Shown: positions 25,143-32,897 of the stretch, piece after piece | How the letters are laid out: each line of letters starts with the position of its first letter | How positions within the stretch are numbered: position 1 is the first letter of the stretch | Source: HGM04593 sp045578665 | GTDB lineage: Bacteria; Bacteroidota; Bacteroidia; Bacteroidales; Bacteroidaceae | Length of the DNA stretch: 48,251 nt | Direction of reading: 5' to 3' | Assembly: GCA_045578665.1 (NCBI GenBank) | Contig: JAZNKR010000092.1 | Coordinates: 1-48,251 of the forward strand | Program-made: the position numbers and the translations under genes | The notes under the pieces: generated by a model | Told to the model about the DNA's origin: nothing | What the model saw: the letters and a program-made list of their open reading frames with translations, nothing else | Databases searched by the model: none

Positions 25143-25937
25143 ATGGAAAAAGATTTTGACAACATGTACGACAAGGATAGTCGTAAGATAATAGAGTTGC
25201 TCACCCCGAAACATCTCAATCATTCAATGAAACTCGATAGATTGCCACGCAAAGGCAATAAAAGCCTTATGATGATTAGAATTGCTTCAATTGCTGCAAC
25301 CGTCGCCATCGTATTCACAATTGCTTATAACCTGTTGCAACCATATAGTGCAAAGGCTATGCCCGTAACCTCCAAAGAGATATTGACCAAAGCAATAAAA
25401 GCAATAAGGGAACTGAAGAGCATTAGTCTCGAATTTGATGCCCGCATCAGCTCGGTGAGCCCCGACTATGCCGAATGTTCCTCCGGCGGAGAATTGGCAA
25501 AATGCAGATACGTATGTATCCAGGACGAAAAGGACGTAATACAAAGAGTTGATATAAACTTCGACACAATAAAAGTATGCAACATCTATGTAAACGACAC
25601 GGTTTATATGTGGAAGGACAAAGAGCTGCTCTATAAGGGAATCAAAAAAAGCCCGACAGGATTAAAGAGTATTGTGAAGATGGAGAATGTCCTTGATAAA
25701 TTTTCGGACTACAAGGATATTGTAATTGAAAAATCCGAGAAAGAAACCACCCTGCGACACGAAGCTGCAATAGAAGGAGGGAATTTGATAACCATGGGTT
25801 GTTTCGACAATAAGAGCGGGCTGCTGATTTGGTGCAAGAACTATTATGTTTACGAAGGAATGAATTTGCCTATTGTAGAGAGCACCAAAATGGAATACGA
25901 CATCCCTATAGCTAAAGAAGATTTGCTGGCACCGTAG
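25143..25937 (+). CDS. Probable anti-sigma factor with one membrane helix and LolA-like periplasmic domain
   Basis: The 264-aa protein has a short cytoplasmic N-terminus (about 40 residues), one membrane helix (about residues 43-63, MIRIASIAATVAIVFTIAYN) and a periplasmic domain of about 200 residues resembling LolA/LolB-like or MucB/RseB-type folds in its strand pattern. The position after an ECF sigma gene and the single-pass layout support an anti-sigma role, although the cytoplasmic part lacks a clear zinc-binding anti-sigma motif. Several cysteines in the periplasmic domain (about residues 98, 107, 111 and 145) might sense redox state. I place moderate trust in the role. Confidence 0.65.
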   Translation: MEKDFDNMYDKDSRKIIELLTPKHLNHSMKLDRLPRKGNKSLMMIRIASIAATVAIVFTIAYNLLQPYSAKAMPVTSKEILTKAIKAIRELKSISLEFDARISSVSPDYAECSSGGELAKCRYVCIQDEKDVIQRVDINFDTIKVCNIYVNDTVYMWKDKELLYKGIKKSPTGLKSIVKMENVLDKFSDYKDIVIEKSEKETTLRHEAAIEGGNLITMGCFDNKSGLLIWCKNYYVYEGMNLPIVESTKMEYDIPIAKEDLLAP

Positions 25938-25988
25938 GATATATCCCTATCAATCCGCCTCTCCTTTGATGGAGCTATTAGTACATAC

Positions 25989-26025
25989 GAGAGGTTCTAT
26001 AAAAATCGAATTTATAGAACCTCTC
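25989..26025. terminator. Bidirectional terminator
   Basis: A 15-bp perfect stem (GAGAGGTTCTATAAA paired with TTTATAGAACCTCTC) lies between the convergent sigma/anti-sigma operon and the orphan minus-strand gene, and serves both. Confidence 0.8.
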
Positions 26026-26035
26026 AATATTTATT

Positions 26036-26713
26036 TCATTCTCTTTTCGTTGCTAATAACATATACTCACCCTCTCCGCAATAGTAGAGAACAGGTAAAT
26101 TCTCATCGGGAATATTTTCGTGTACCATACAGAAATCTGCTCTGTGGTATGTTTGGAATGCCTCACGCATATCACTTTCGGTTATAGGCTTCCGGCGAAA
26201 GATGTAGTTCTGATATGTGCGGTCGTCACATAGATCATAGCTGTCGAAAACCGGATAGTTTTCATAGAAATGCCCTATGTGGACATCGTCGTAATTGTCG
26301 ACTTCGGCAGGCGACCAACAATGCAGACCGTCATACTCCTCGCGGCAGCGCAATTCAATATGCTCCTTGACATCCGTCAAACCGTTAAAAGTATGTCCAA
26401 GAATAGTAATCTCGTCTGCTATGTTGTAGCACTGTATATCGTAATCTGCCAGTTTCTCCTCGGTAGCCCATTCTCGCAAATGCTGAAGCAATACAGTCTC
26501 TTTTTTTAGCTTGGGAGCCTCATCAATAAGTCGCAGTATCAAATTCTCCACACCATGCAGGCGCAAATGATTGCGATAACAGGTGTTGTATTGCACAATC
26601 TCACGCAATGCATACCGCGAAATATAGTTTGATTCACAATTAAAGAACTGCAATGCATCCGCGAGTGATGCGAACACACCTCTCTTATAATGAGGAAAAC
26701 ATATCTTTGCCAT
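26036..26713 (-). CDS. Hypothetical protein, unknown family
   Basis: I do not recognise this 225-aa protein. It has no signal peptide or membrane helix. The composition is acidic and rich in Tyr, His and Cys, with clusters such as EVDNYDDVHIGHFYENYPVF, SYDLCDDRTYQNYIF and AFQTYHRADFCMVHE. The N-terminus MAKICFPHYKRGVFASLADALQFF is clean and the start is followed by good coding composition. It lies 146 nt downstream of the ADP-ribosylglycohydrolase gene on the same strand and might share its transcript, but no direct link is visible. Confidence 0.7.
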   Translation of the reverse strand: MAKICFPHYKRGVFASLADALQFFNCESNYISRYALREIVQYNTCYRNHLRLHGVENLILRLIDEAPKLKKETVLLQHLREWATEEKLADYDIQCYNIADEITILGHTFNGLTDVKEHIELRCREEYDGLHCWSPAEVDNYDDVHIGHFYENYPVFDSYDLCDDRTYQNYIFRRKPITESDMREAFQTYHRADFCMVHENIPDENLPVLYYCGEGEYMLLATKRE

Positions 26714-26859
26714 AATTCAGCACTTTATAGTTTACTATTTAAGAGGTATATAATATCACTTATCTATCAAATGAAGTAAGGCAAGCACCGCAAAGAGTTG
26801 TTTTCCAGATTCGTATCATACAACTGTCTGCCTGCTTGCAAGTCGCGTAATTACAACCA

Positions 26860-28014
26860 TCAGACATTCTCTATACCGTAAGGTCTCAATTTGCAATAAC
26901 GTTCATACCACTGTCGCTTTTCGGGAGTATCTATGGGAGCAGACTCACTGTAAGCAGAGCCTGATGAGAGGTCATCGGCAAGCGCAAGAATAATCTCGGA
27001 AAGTTCGAGTGTTTCTTCCAGCTTCTTACCTTCGGGAGATAAGATATTACGGTTTTTGATATGTTCATAACCATATATTGCACCCATAATATTGCCACAT
27101 ACCGAACCTGTTGAATCGCTATCGCCGTCGTGGTTGACCGAGGCAATGATGGCATCTTCCACACTGTCGATATGGCGAATAGCACAATAGAGAGCAATCG
27201 CCCAAGTCTCCTCTGCAACCCAGCCTTCGCCAAGTTCACGAATAGCATCAGTATCAGAAACATCGGAGTGAGCCAAATTCACAGCCTTTTCGGTAAGCCT
27301 TTTCAGATAGTCCTTATCATTTTCATACTTTCCCTTGTAAATTTCATCAAAAATGTGCAATGTTTCCTCAACTAAGCCATCAATCTTATCCTGCACCTCT
27401 CTTGACGACATCGTAAGAAGCTTGCTAAGGAACACAGCGAAGAGTGATGCCGGCAAAAAACCGAGAGGGTGCTGATGAGTACATTCAGCTGCATCGGCAG
27501 CCAACCGGGCAATCTGAAGTTCTGTGAAATAATCTCCGGCTGCCGCATATAGTGAAATGGGAGCCACACGCATTATACCACCACAACCTTTACTGTTATT
27601 GCAAGGCTCCATTCCGCGAGCAATTGCATCAAGAGCTGACATACAGGTATTACCCGGAGCTCTTAAAGAATGTAATGCTTCGATGTCACTAATCCAACAG
27701 CTGTTCTTTTTATTCTTTTTGCCAATTTGGGTATAGTACCAATCTACATATGCCCTAACAAGAGCAAATCGTGGTTCTATCTGCAAATGTGATGTATTCA
27801 ATAAACCATTTGCAGTGAAAAGGGTCATTTGTGTATCATCGCTGATAAGAGTTTTGCAGTTATCATCAAGAGCAAACTTGGTTATTCCTTGTTCACCGAA
27901 ACGTGATAATATTGCCCTAAGACTCATAAACTCCACCTCGAAGCCAAGCGCATCACCAGCAGCACCAGCCATCAAACAGCCTCTGGTTTTATCTTTCAAT
28001 GTTTCCTGTTCCAT
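26860..28014 (-). CDS. ADP-ribosylglycohydrolase (DraG/ARH family)
   Basis: The 384-aa protein should remove ADP-ribose from modified proteins or nucleic acids, or cleave related ADP-ribosyl compounds. The binuclear metal sites are visible: ISDDTQMTLFTANGLL at about residue 57 and the C-terminal NHDGDSDSTGSVCGNIMGAI. The N-terminal GCLMAGAAGDALGFEVEF is a family hallmark. The gene follows the NUDIX regulator by 12 nt, and the two form an operon. NrtR-type regulators sense ADP-ribose and are often found with DraG-like enzymes, so a role in NAD/ADP-ribose turnover is likely. Confidence 0.92.
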   Translation of the reverse strand: MEQETLKDKTRGCLMAGAAGDALGFEVEFMSLRAILSRFGEQGITKFALDDNCKTLISDDTQMTLFTANGLLNTSHLQIEPRFALVRAYVDWYYTQIGKKNKKNSCWISDIEALHSLRAPGNTCMSALDAIARGMEPCNNSKGCGGIMRVAPISLYAAAGDYFTELQIARLAADAAECTHQHPLGFLPASLFAVFLSKLLTMSSREVQDKIDGLVEETLHIFDEIYKGKYENDKDYLKRLTEKAVNLAHSDVSDTDAIRELGEGWVAEETWAIALYCAIRHIDSVEDAIIASVNHDGDSDSTGSVCGNIMGAIYGYEHIKNRNILSPEGKKLEETLELSEIILALADDLSSGSAYSESAPIDTPEKRQWYERYCKLRPYGIENV

Positions 28015-28026
28015 ATTGTTATTTCT

Positions 28027-28719
28027 TTAAAATTCCAATCTGAATCCCTTTTGTTTCAGCTCTATATACTTTTCGCCATTGAAGCGGTATTTACAAGGAG
28101 TCCTGCGAGCTGCATTTGCCGGACGCGGCTCTGCTGGCGACAGTATGCCCAGTTTAAGCATCTTGTTGTAGAAGTTGCGACGGTCGAACTTCACCTCCAA
28201 AATTGCTTCGTACAAGTTCTGCAACTCGGTCATCGTAAAGACTTCGGGTAATAGCTCAAAGCCTATCGGTTCAAAGCATATGCGCTCTTTTAGTCTGTTC
28301 ACAGCCATACGCAAAATGCGATCGTGGTCAAAAGCCAGACTTGGCACCTCATCCATCGAGAACCAACGGGCAGAAGCGGCATCATCGCCACCTGTTACCT
28401 CTGAGAGTTTTACCAAAGCATAGTGTGCCACAGTTATTACTCGTTCACGTGGGTCGCGGTTTACATCTGAAAAGGTGTAGAACTGCTCTACCGAAGCATC
28501 CTTCAATCCTGTTTCCTCCTCCAACTCACGCTTGGCACACTCCTCGGCAGTTTCGTCAATCTTCATAAAACCACCAGGGAATGCCCACTTGCCCTTGAAT
28601 GGCTCAATGCCACGCTGAATCAATAGCACCTTAATAGAGACACCATCAAAACCGAAAATCACACAATCAGCGGTTACAGATGGATGAGGGTATTTGTAAC
28701 AAAAATTCTGTTCGCTCAT
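28027..28719 (-). CDS. NUDIX hydrolase / NrtR-like transcriptional regulator
   Basis: The 230-aa protein has an N-terminal NUDIX domain (about residues 10-145) and a C-terminal winged helix (about 155-225, FTMTELQNLYEAIL, FDRRNFYNKMLKLGIL). This is the layout of NrtR and related sugar- or ADP-ribose-responsive repressors. The NUDIX box is intact: G then five residues, E, seven residues, RELEEETGL (residues about 50-72). Many NrtR proteins have lost these residues, so this one might still hydrolyse ADP-ribose. It is cotranscribed with the ADP-ribosylglycohydrolase, and an inverted TTACGCAAA pair frames its own promoter, suggesting autoregulation. A sugar-responsive homologue (AraR type) is the alternative, but no sugar genes are adjacent. 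Confidence 0.85.
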   Translation of the reverse strand: MSEQNFCYKYPHPSVTADCVIFGFDGVSIKVLLIQRGIEPFKGKWAFPGGFMKIDETAEECAKRELEEETGLKDASVEQFYTFSDVNRDPRERVITVAHYALVKLSEVTGGDDAASARWFSMDEVPSLAFDHDRILRMAVNRLKERICFEPIGFELLPEVFTMTELQNLYEAILEVKFDRRNFYNKMLKLGILSPAEPRPANAARRTPCKYRFNGEKYIELKQKGFRLEF

Positions 28720-28735
28720 ATTTTATTGCGTTATG

Positions 28736-28790
28736 TTTACGCAAAGTTAAGTAAAGGTTTTGAAATCACCAAACATTTTGCGTAACTTTT
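28736..28790 (-). promoter_or_regulatory. NUDIX-ARH promoter framed by inverted operator half-sites
   Basis: On the minus strand TTTG (plus 28770-28773), 20 nt and TAACTTTG (plus 28742-28749) form a consensus promoter. TTACGCAAA stands just upstream of the -33 box (plus 28777-28785) and its reverse complement TTTGCGTAA overlaps the -7 box (plus 28737-28745). The paired inverted half-sites around both promoter boxes look like a repressor operator. Confidence 0.65.
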
Positions 28791-28940
28791 ACACAGATTT
28801 GACATAATACCTATATTAACCAAGCTGTGTGAAAGGGATAAACTGCACTTATTGTAAATGATAAAGAAAACTTTGCAAAACTCGCTTGAGAACCATCAAT
28901 GTCGCATAAAACTTCGAATATAGGAGGCGGCTCGGGATAA

Positions 28941-28988
28941 AAAACAAGCGAGCTTGTTTTATTCTCCTCTCGCCTTTCACTATATTTG
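28941..28988 (+). promoter_or_regulatory. Promoter region of the radical SAM gene with overlapping palindrome
   Basis: A consensus -7 box TATATTTG lies at 28981-28988, 18 nt before the start codon. The expected -33 position falls at the right edge of a palindrome, AAAACAAGC/GCTTGTTTT (28941-28960). The palindrome may be an operator or a small terminator. Confidence 0.5.
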
Positions 28989-29006
28989 CAATGAAAACGG
29001 AAAAAT

Positions 29007-29846
29007 ATGATTTCACGCTGCTATCTCGAAATAACCAACATATGCAACCTCAATTGTCTGTTCTGCCCAAAAACAGACAGAGAAAAGGCATACCTTTCTA
29101 TTGATGAGTTCAATACTCTCACCGATAAGCTTGTCGGGGAAATTAACTTCCTATATTTTCATCTTATGGGAGAACCGCTATTGCACCCCCGAGTGAGAGA
29201 GTTCATTGCAATAGCACGAGAAAAGGACTTTATACCTATCATCACCACCAACGGCACACTGCTTTCAAAAGCACACGATCTTATAGATAGCGGACTGCAC
29301 AAAATACAGATATCGCTACATTCACAAGAGGGCAATGCAAAAGAGAATCTTGGGGAATATATACACAACGTAATGGATTTTTCTCTATCCGCAGCAAAGA
29401 GAGGGATAATAGTTGTACTAAGACTATGGAATGAGGGCGGCTACAACTCGAAGAATGAGACAATCATGGACCATATTGCAGAGCATGTGCAACGTCCGTG
29501 GACCTCACGCTACGACGGTTGGAAGATATGCGACAATCTATATTTGGAGATGGATTCCATCTTTGAATGGCCCGACGCCAAAGGCGAAGAGGTCGCCACC
29601 GAGGAGTGCTTCTGCTATGCCTTGCGCAATCAGATAGGTGTGCTCGTGGATGGCACTGTTGTCCCTTGCTGTCTCGACCATGCAGGAGCTGTAAAATTAG
29701 GGAACCTTCATACCCAATCACTAAGCGAAATACTCTCTTCGCCAAGAGCAAAAGCCATATACGACGGATTCACACGGCACGAAGCTGTTGAGCCGCTATG
29801 CAAACGATGCGGATATGCCAACGTAACAAAAAGATTCAGAAAATAG
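29007..29846 (+). CDS. Radical SAM protein with C-terminal SPASM domain
   Basis: The 279-aa protein has the radical SAM cluster motif CNLNCLFC (Cys at about residues 12, 16 and 19, CxxxCxxC) and downstream SAM-binding features (LMGEPLLHP and TTNGTLL). The C-terminal region has cysteines in a SPASM arrangement: CFCYAL, DGTVVPCCLDHAG and PLCKRCGY. GNLHTQSLSEIL is typical of SPASM proteins. Such enzymes oxidise or cross-link peptides or activate sulfatases, but there is no precursor peptide or sulfatase gene nearby, so the substrate is unknown. It is monocistronic with its own promoter and terminator. Confidence 0.88.
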   Translation: MISRCYLEITNICNLNCLFCPKTDREKAYLSIDEFNTLTDKLVGEINFLYFHLMGEPLLHPRVREFIAIAREKDFIPIITTNGTLLSKAHDLIDSGLHKIQISLHSQEGNAKENLGEYIHNVMDFSLSAAKRGIIVVLRLWNEGGYNSKNETIMDHIAEHVQRPWTSRYDGWKICDNLYLEMDSIFEWPDAKGEEVATEECFCYALRNQIGVLVDGTVVPCCLDHAGAVKLGNLHTQSLSEILSSPRAKAIYDGFTRHEAVEPLCKRCGYANVTKRFRK

Positions 29847-29875
29847 ATATTGTGCTGAATTCTGAACCAAACAAT

Positions 29876-29909
29876 AATATGCCAAGATTCGATTGAATCT
29901 TGGCATATT
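29876..29909. terminator. Bidirectional terminator between radical SAM gene and nagB
   Basis: A perfect 15-bp stem (AATATGCCAAGATTC with GAATCTTGGCATATT) with a GATT loop lies between the two convergent genes. Confidence 0.85.
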
Positions 29910-29929
29910 ATTTATTCAACGGGATTTTA

Positions 29930-30742
29930 TTATTTCAAATTCGAAGCGGGATCGAGATTATCCTTCTCAATATCCTTGAAGTAGTTTACTGTACCTACTT
30001 TGAGCTCGGCAGTAGCAGCATCGTCGCAAACGATGATACCATGCTGATGGAGCTGGAGCACGCTGATTGTCCACATCTGTGTTACACAACCTTCTACTGC
30101 GTGGTAGAGAGCCTGAGCCTTGTTGTGACCGTTGACAAGGATGAGCACCTCTTTAGCGTCCATAACTGTACCTACACCTACAGTAACTGCAGTCTTGGGA
30201 ACCTTGTTCACATCGTTGTCGAAGAAACGTGAGTTGGCGATAATGGTATCAGTTGTAAGAGTCTTCTGGCGTGTGCGTGATGTGAGTGATGAACCGGGCT
30301 CGTTGAAGGCAATATGTCCGTCGGGACCGATACCTCCGAGGAAAAGCTGAATGCCGCCGTAAGAAGCGATTTTCTCTTCGTAGCGTGCGCACTCTGCAAC
30401 GAGGTCCTCTGCATTACCGTTGAGGATATTTACATTCTCTTTCTTTATATTTACGTGGTTGAAGAAGTTGTTCCACATGAATGAGTGATAGCTCTCGGGG
30501 TGTCCCTGGGGAAGACCTACATACTCGTCCATATTGAATGTTACAACATTCTCAAAACTTACTATTCCCTGATTATAGAGATTGATAAGTTCTTTATATG
30601 TGCCAAGAGGTGTAGAACCTGTGGGAAGACCAAGAACGAAGGGCTTCTCTGCTGTAGGTTGGAACTCATTGATCTTTTTTGCAACATAAGATGCTGCCCA
30701 AGCAGAAATCTGCTGATAGTTGGGTTCAATAATTAAACGCAT
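29930..30742 (-). CDS. nagB: Glucosamine-6-phosphate deaminase
   Basis: The 270-aa enzyme converts glucosamine-6-phosphate to fructose-6-phosphate and ammonia, in amino sugar catabolism. Family motifs are present: GLPTGSTPLGTYKEL, FNMDEYVGLP with the catalytic Asp, GGIGPDGHIAFNEPGSSL and the lid histidine region. Length matches the E. coli enzyme (266 aa). It lies 11 nt downstream of the GH43 gene on the same strand, so the two share a transcript. The GH20 hexosaminidase elsewhere in the window could supply its substrate. Confidence 0.95.
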   Translation of the reverse strand: MRLIIEPNYQQISAWAASYVAKKINEFQPTAEKPFVLGLPTGSTPLGTYKELINLYNQGIVSFENVVTFNMDEYVGLPQGHPESYHSFMWNNFFNHVNIKKENVNILNGNAEDLVAECARYEEKIASYGGIQLFLGGIGPDGHIAFNEPGSSLTSRTRQKTLTTDTIIANSRFFDNDVNKVPKTAVTVGVGTVMDAKEVLILVNGHNKAQALYHAVEGCVTQMWTISVLQLHQHGIIVCDDAATAELKVGTVNYFKDIEKDNLDPASNLK

Positions 30743-30753
30743 AATATTAATAT

Positions 30754-31788
30754 TTAGAATTTATAATATCTCTTAATCACAAGTTTGTCGAACTGGTCGT
30801 CCATCTCTATGAATCGGGGGACACTTGTAGGCTTGTTGTTTATGACAGTGTCCTTGTGGACAGCCATCACCAATGTGCCGTCAAAGGTATTGAACATCAT
30901 AGGATGTCCGTAATTGTCGCGCAACAGAGGTTGAGGCTCTATGTGCCAGGGACCGTTGAGTCCGTGGTTCTTTTCTGAGTATGCCACACCTACAGAATAT
31001 TCGCCGTCGATGTATGTAGAGAAGAGGATTCCGAGCTCGCCACCATCTGTGTCGAAAAGGAAAGGACCGTCCATCACAGGACAGAACGATTTGTTGCCAA
31101 GGCTGTCGACACCCGACGACCAAGGATTCTGCGATGCAGTGAACATCACGTACGGCTCGCCCATCTGCTTTGCAAAATCATCTGTCAGACGGATAATCTG
31201 CACCGTACCATCCCAATTCTGAATCCACTCGTGGCTGTAGATAATGTAACCTGCACCAAGTTCATCGCTGCAGAATGTAGCGTCGAGCGACGGTTGGTCG
31301 GCACGCAACAGAGGACGCTCTGCCTGAATAGGTTTGTACGGGCCCTTAATATTGTCGGCAACAAACAGCTGACAAGAACGGCGGGGTATATCTCTGCCTG
31401 CAACTCTGTCTATGATGACATCGGGACGGGTGAAAGTAGCCATGTAATAGAACTTCTTGTTGAACTCGTGAATCTCAGGAGCCCAGATTGTGGGATTGGC
31501 ACCCATCCACATGGTTGTGTCCAACTGCAAAACGTTGTAGGGACCTTCCCACAAACGCAGGTCCTTGCTTGTCCACACGTGACCACCGGTACCTGTCATG
31601 TAATATACATTCTCCCATTTGTCGAAATAGACAAACGGGTCTCTCAACTGCATGGTATCAATTGAAACAGTGCGTGCGGGTGCACCGTCTACTGTGCGCA
31701 AAATGCCATTGTCGCTGTTTTTGGTCGAAGTGCCGCAAGAGGCAAGCATCAAGAAGAAGAACAACAAATATATGTTTACTATTTTCAT
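30754..31788 (-). CDS. Family 43 glycoside hydrolase, lipoprotein
   Basis: The 344-aa protein has a lipoprotein signal (lipobox LASC at about residue 18) and a five-bladed GH43-type propeller. The first blade has LRDPFVYFDKWENVYYMTGT with the conserved Asp, followed by the signature WAPEIHEF. A later MDGPFLFDTDGGELGILFS and a downstream acidic residue complete the pattern. GH43 enzymes are mainly arabinofuranosidases and xylosidases; the substrate here cannot be told. It is cotranscribed with nagB, which is unusual for a pentose-releasing enzyme and may point to an amino-sugar-containing glycan. Confidence 0.82.
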   Translation of the reverse strand: MKIVNIYLLFFFLMLASCGTSTKNSDNGILRTVDGAPARTVSIDTMQLRDPFVYFDKWENVYYMTGTGGHVWTSKDLRLWEGPYNVLQLDTTMWMGANPTIWAPEIHEFNKKFYYMATFTRPDVIIDRVAGRDIPRRSCQLFVADNIKGPYKPIQAERPLLRADQPSLDATFCSDELGAGYIIYSHEWIQNWDGTVQIIRLTDDFAKQMGEPYVMFTASQNPWSSGVDSLGNKSFCPVMDGPFLFDTDGGELGILFSTYIDGEYSVGVAYSEKNHGLNGPWHIEPQPLLRDNYGHPMMFNTFDGTLVMAVHKDTVINNKPTSVPRFIEMDDQFDKLVIKRYYKF

Positions 31789-32009
31789 ACTTTATATTTT
31801 ACAAAGTTCAAAGGTAATAAATAATTTACTAATTATCAAATATGGCATTACATTTCGAACGAAGAGAGAGATGGACGATGAGATGGACGATGAGATGTTC
31901 AATAGAAGGCAAGGAACAATAAATCAATATAAGCAATTATTTTTAACATTGGTTGTCAAACATAGTCGGACACAATTGTTTTATTAATTAAACACTAAAT
32001 TATCTGATT

Positions 32010-32627
32010 ATGAGACGATATTTAATTGCCGCCATCGCCATGATGGTAAGTTTTCAGTTCGCTGTGTTTGCACAGGAGAATGATAGACAGAAGAACAGGA
32101 TGAGTAAAGCCGAGCGGGAGGCAGCATGGCGTGCCGAACGGTTGAAGAAGAAAGCCGCCGAAAAGGCAAGGATTGCCGAGGATGACTCTATAGCCTTTCA
32201 GCAAGCTGTGAGCGCACTGGAAAACGGCTCGTGGGCACTCGAGGCATCGAACATCACATTCAACAACGGTATAACACGCTTCGTTACCTCCAGCACTAAC
32301 TATGTAGCCATAAACGCCGGAGAAGGTACTGTGCAGACAGCCTTCAACAACAGCAACATAAACTCTCCGAACGGTTTGGGTGGTGTTACGCTTGAGGGCA
32401 ATGTCTGGGGCGAACGCATGGGAAGAGACAATGACGGCAACATTTTTTACAGCTGTTCCATTCAAGGGACCGGCATATCTGCCGTGATATATCTGACACT
32501 CACTGCAGGCACCAACCAGGCAAGCGCATCGGTGAATGCCAACTACAGCGGCAACAAGATGGTCTTTAACGGTTATCTCTATCCTTATAACTCGGCAGGT
32601 ATCTTCGAGGGGCAACCGAGCTACTGA
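32010..32627 (+). CDS. DUF4251-family secreted protein
   Basis: The 205-aa protein starts with a signal peptide (residues 1-21, ending VFAQ), then a Lys/Arg/Glu/Ala-rich helix (about 25-60, SKAEREAAWRAERLKKKAAE) and a DUF4251 domain with WALEASNITFNNGITRFV and GPNG-like SPNGLGGVTLEGNVW. The family is common in Bacteroidales and of unknown function; proteins are periplasmic or surface-exposed. The reading frame continues open for 65 codons past the TGA, encoding a proline-rich tail (see that entry). A 12-bp tandem repeat (ATGGACGATGAG, twice, at about 31872-31895) lies 115 nt upstream. Confidence 0.82.
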   Translation: MRRYLIAAIAMMVSFQFAVFAQENDRQKNRMSKAEREAAWRAERLKKKAAEKARIAEDDSIAFQQAVSALENGSWALEASNITFNNGITRFVTSSTNYVAINAGEGTVQTAFNNSNINSPNGLGGVTLEGNVWGERMGRDNDGNIFYSCSIQGTGISAVIYLTLTAGTNQASASVNANYSGNKMVFNGYLYPYNSAGIFEGQPSY

Positions 32628-32825
32628 CTGCACGATGCATCATTTCCTGCGGGCATATACCCTCCCCGCCCCTGGCCTCCCTACCCTCGCCCGGGGATAA
32701 GACCCTTGCCTCCACGACCACCACGCCCACCCATGTGGGGACCATCGGGCAATTATCCGCCACGTCCACCGTTCGGCAACAGACCACCCGGCGGAAGTGT
32801 GAGACCACCGACCTTCGGACCGTAA
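32628..32825 (+). other. In-frame proline-rich extension beyond the DUF4251 stop codon
   Basis: After the TGA at 32625-32627 the same frame stays open for 65 codons until TAA at 32823. It encodes a strongly biased sequence: 25 Pro, many Arg, Gly and Trp/Tyr, for example IYPPRPWPPYPRPG and RPLPPRPPRPP. The DNA is much richer in G+C than its surroundings. No ATG begins the frame. It may be a C-terminal tail lost by a nonsense mutation, a readthrough product (TGAC is the weakest stop context known in E. coli) or a consequence of a sequencing error. Confidence 0.6.
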
Positions 32826-32835
32826 CATACCTTAC

Positions 32836-32884
32836 AACATAGAAAATGGATGCAACCGTCACGGTTGCATCCATTTTCTATGTT
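32836..32884. terminator. 24-bp perfect palindrome, probable bidirectional terminator
   Basis: AACATAGAAAATGGATGCAACCGT is followed after one base by its exact reverse complement. It lies between the convergent DUF4251 gene and the TPR gene. There is no separate T-run, but each arm ends in T-rich sequence. Confidence 0.7.
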
Positions 32885-32897
32885 ATTGCGGAAAAAA

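Noticed and set aside
31652..31987. 111-aa plus-strand frame ending MFNRRQGTINQYKQLFLTLV...
   Set aside because: The left half is antisense to the GH43 gene; the tail looks protein-like but no start, family or ribosome-binding site supports it.
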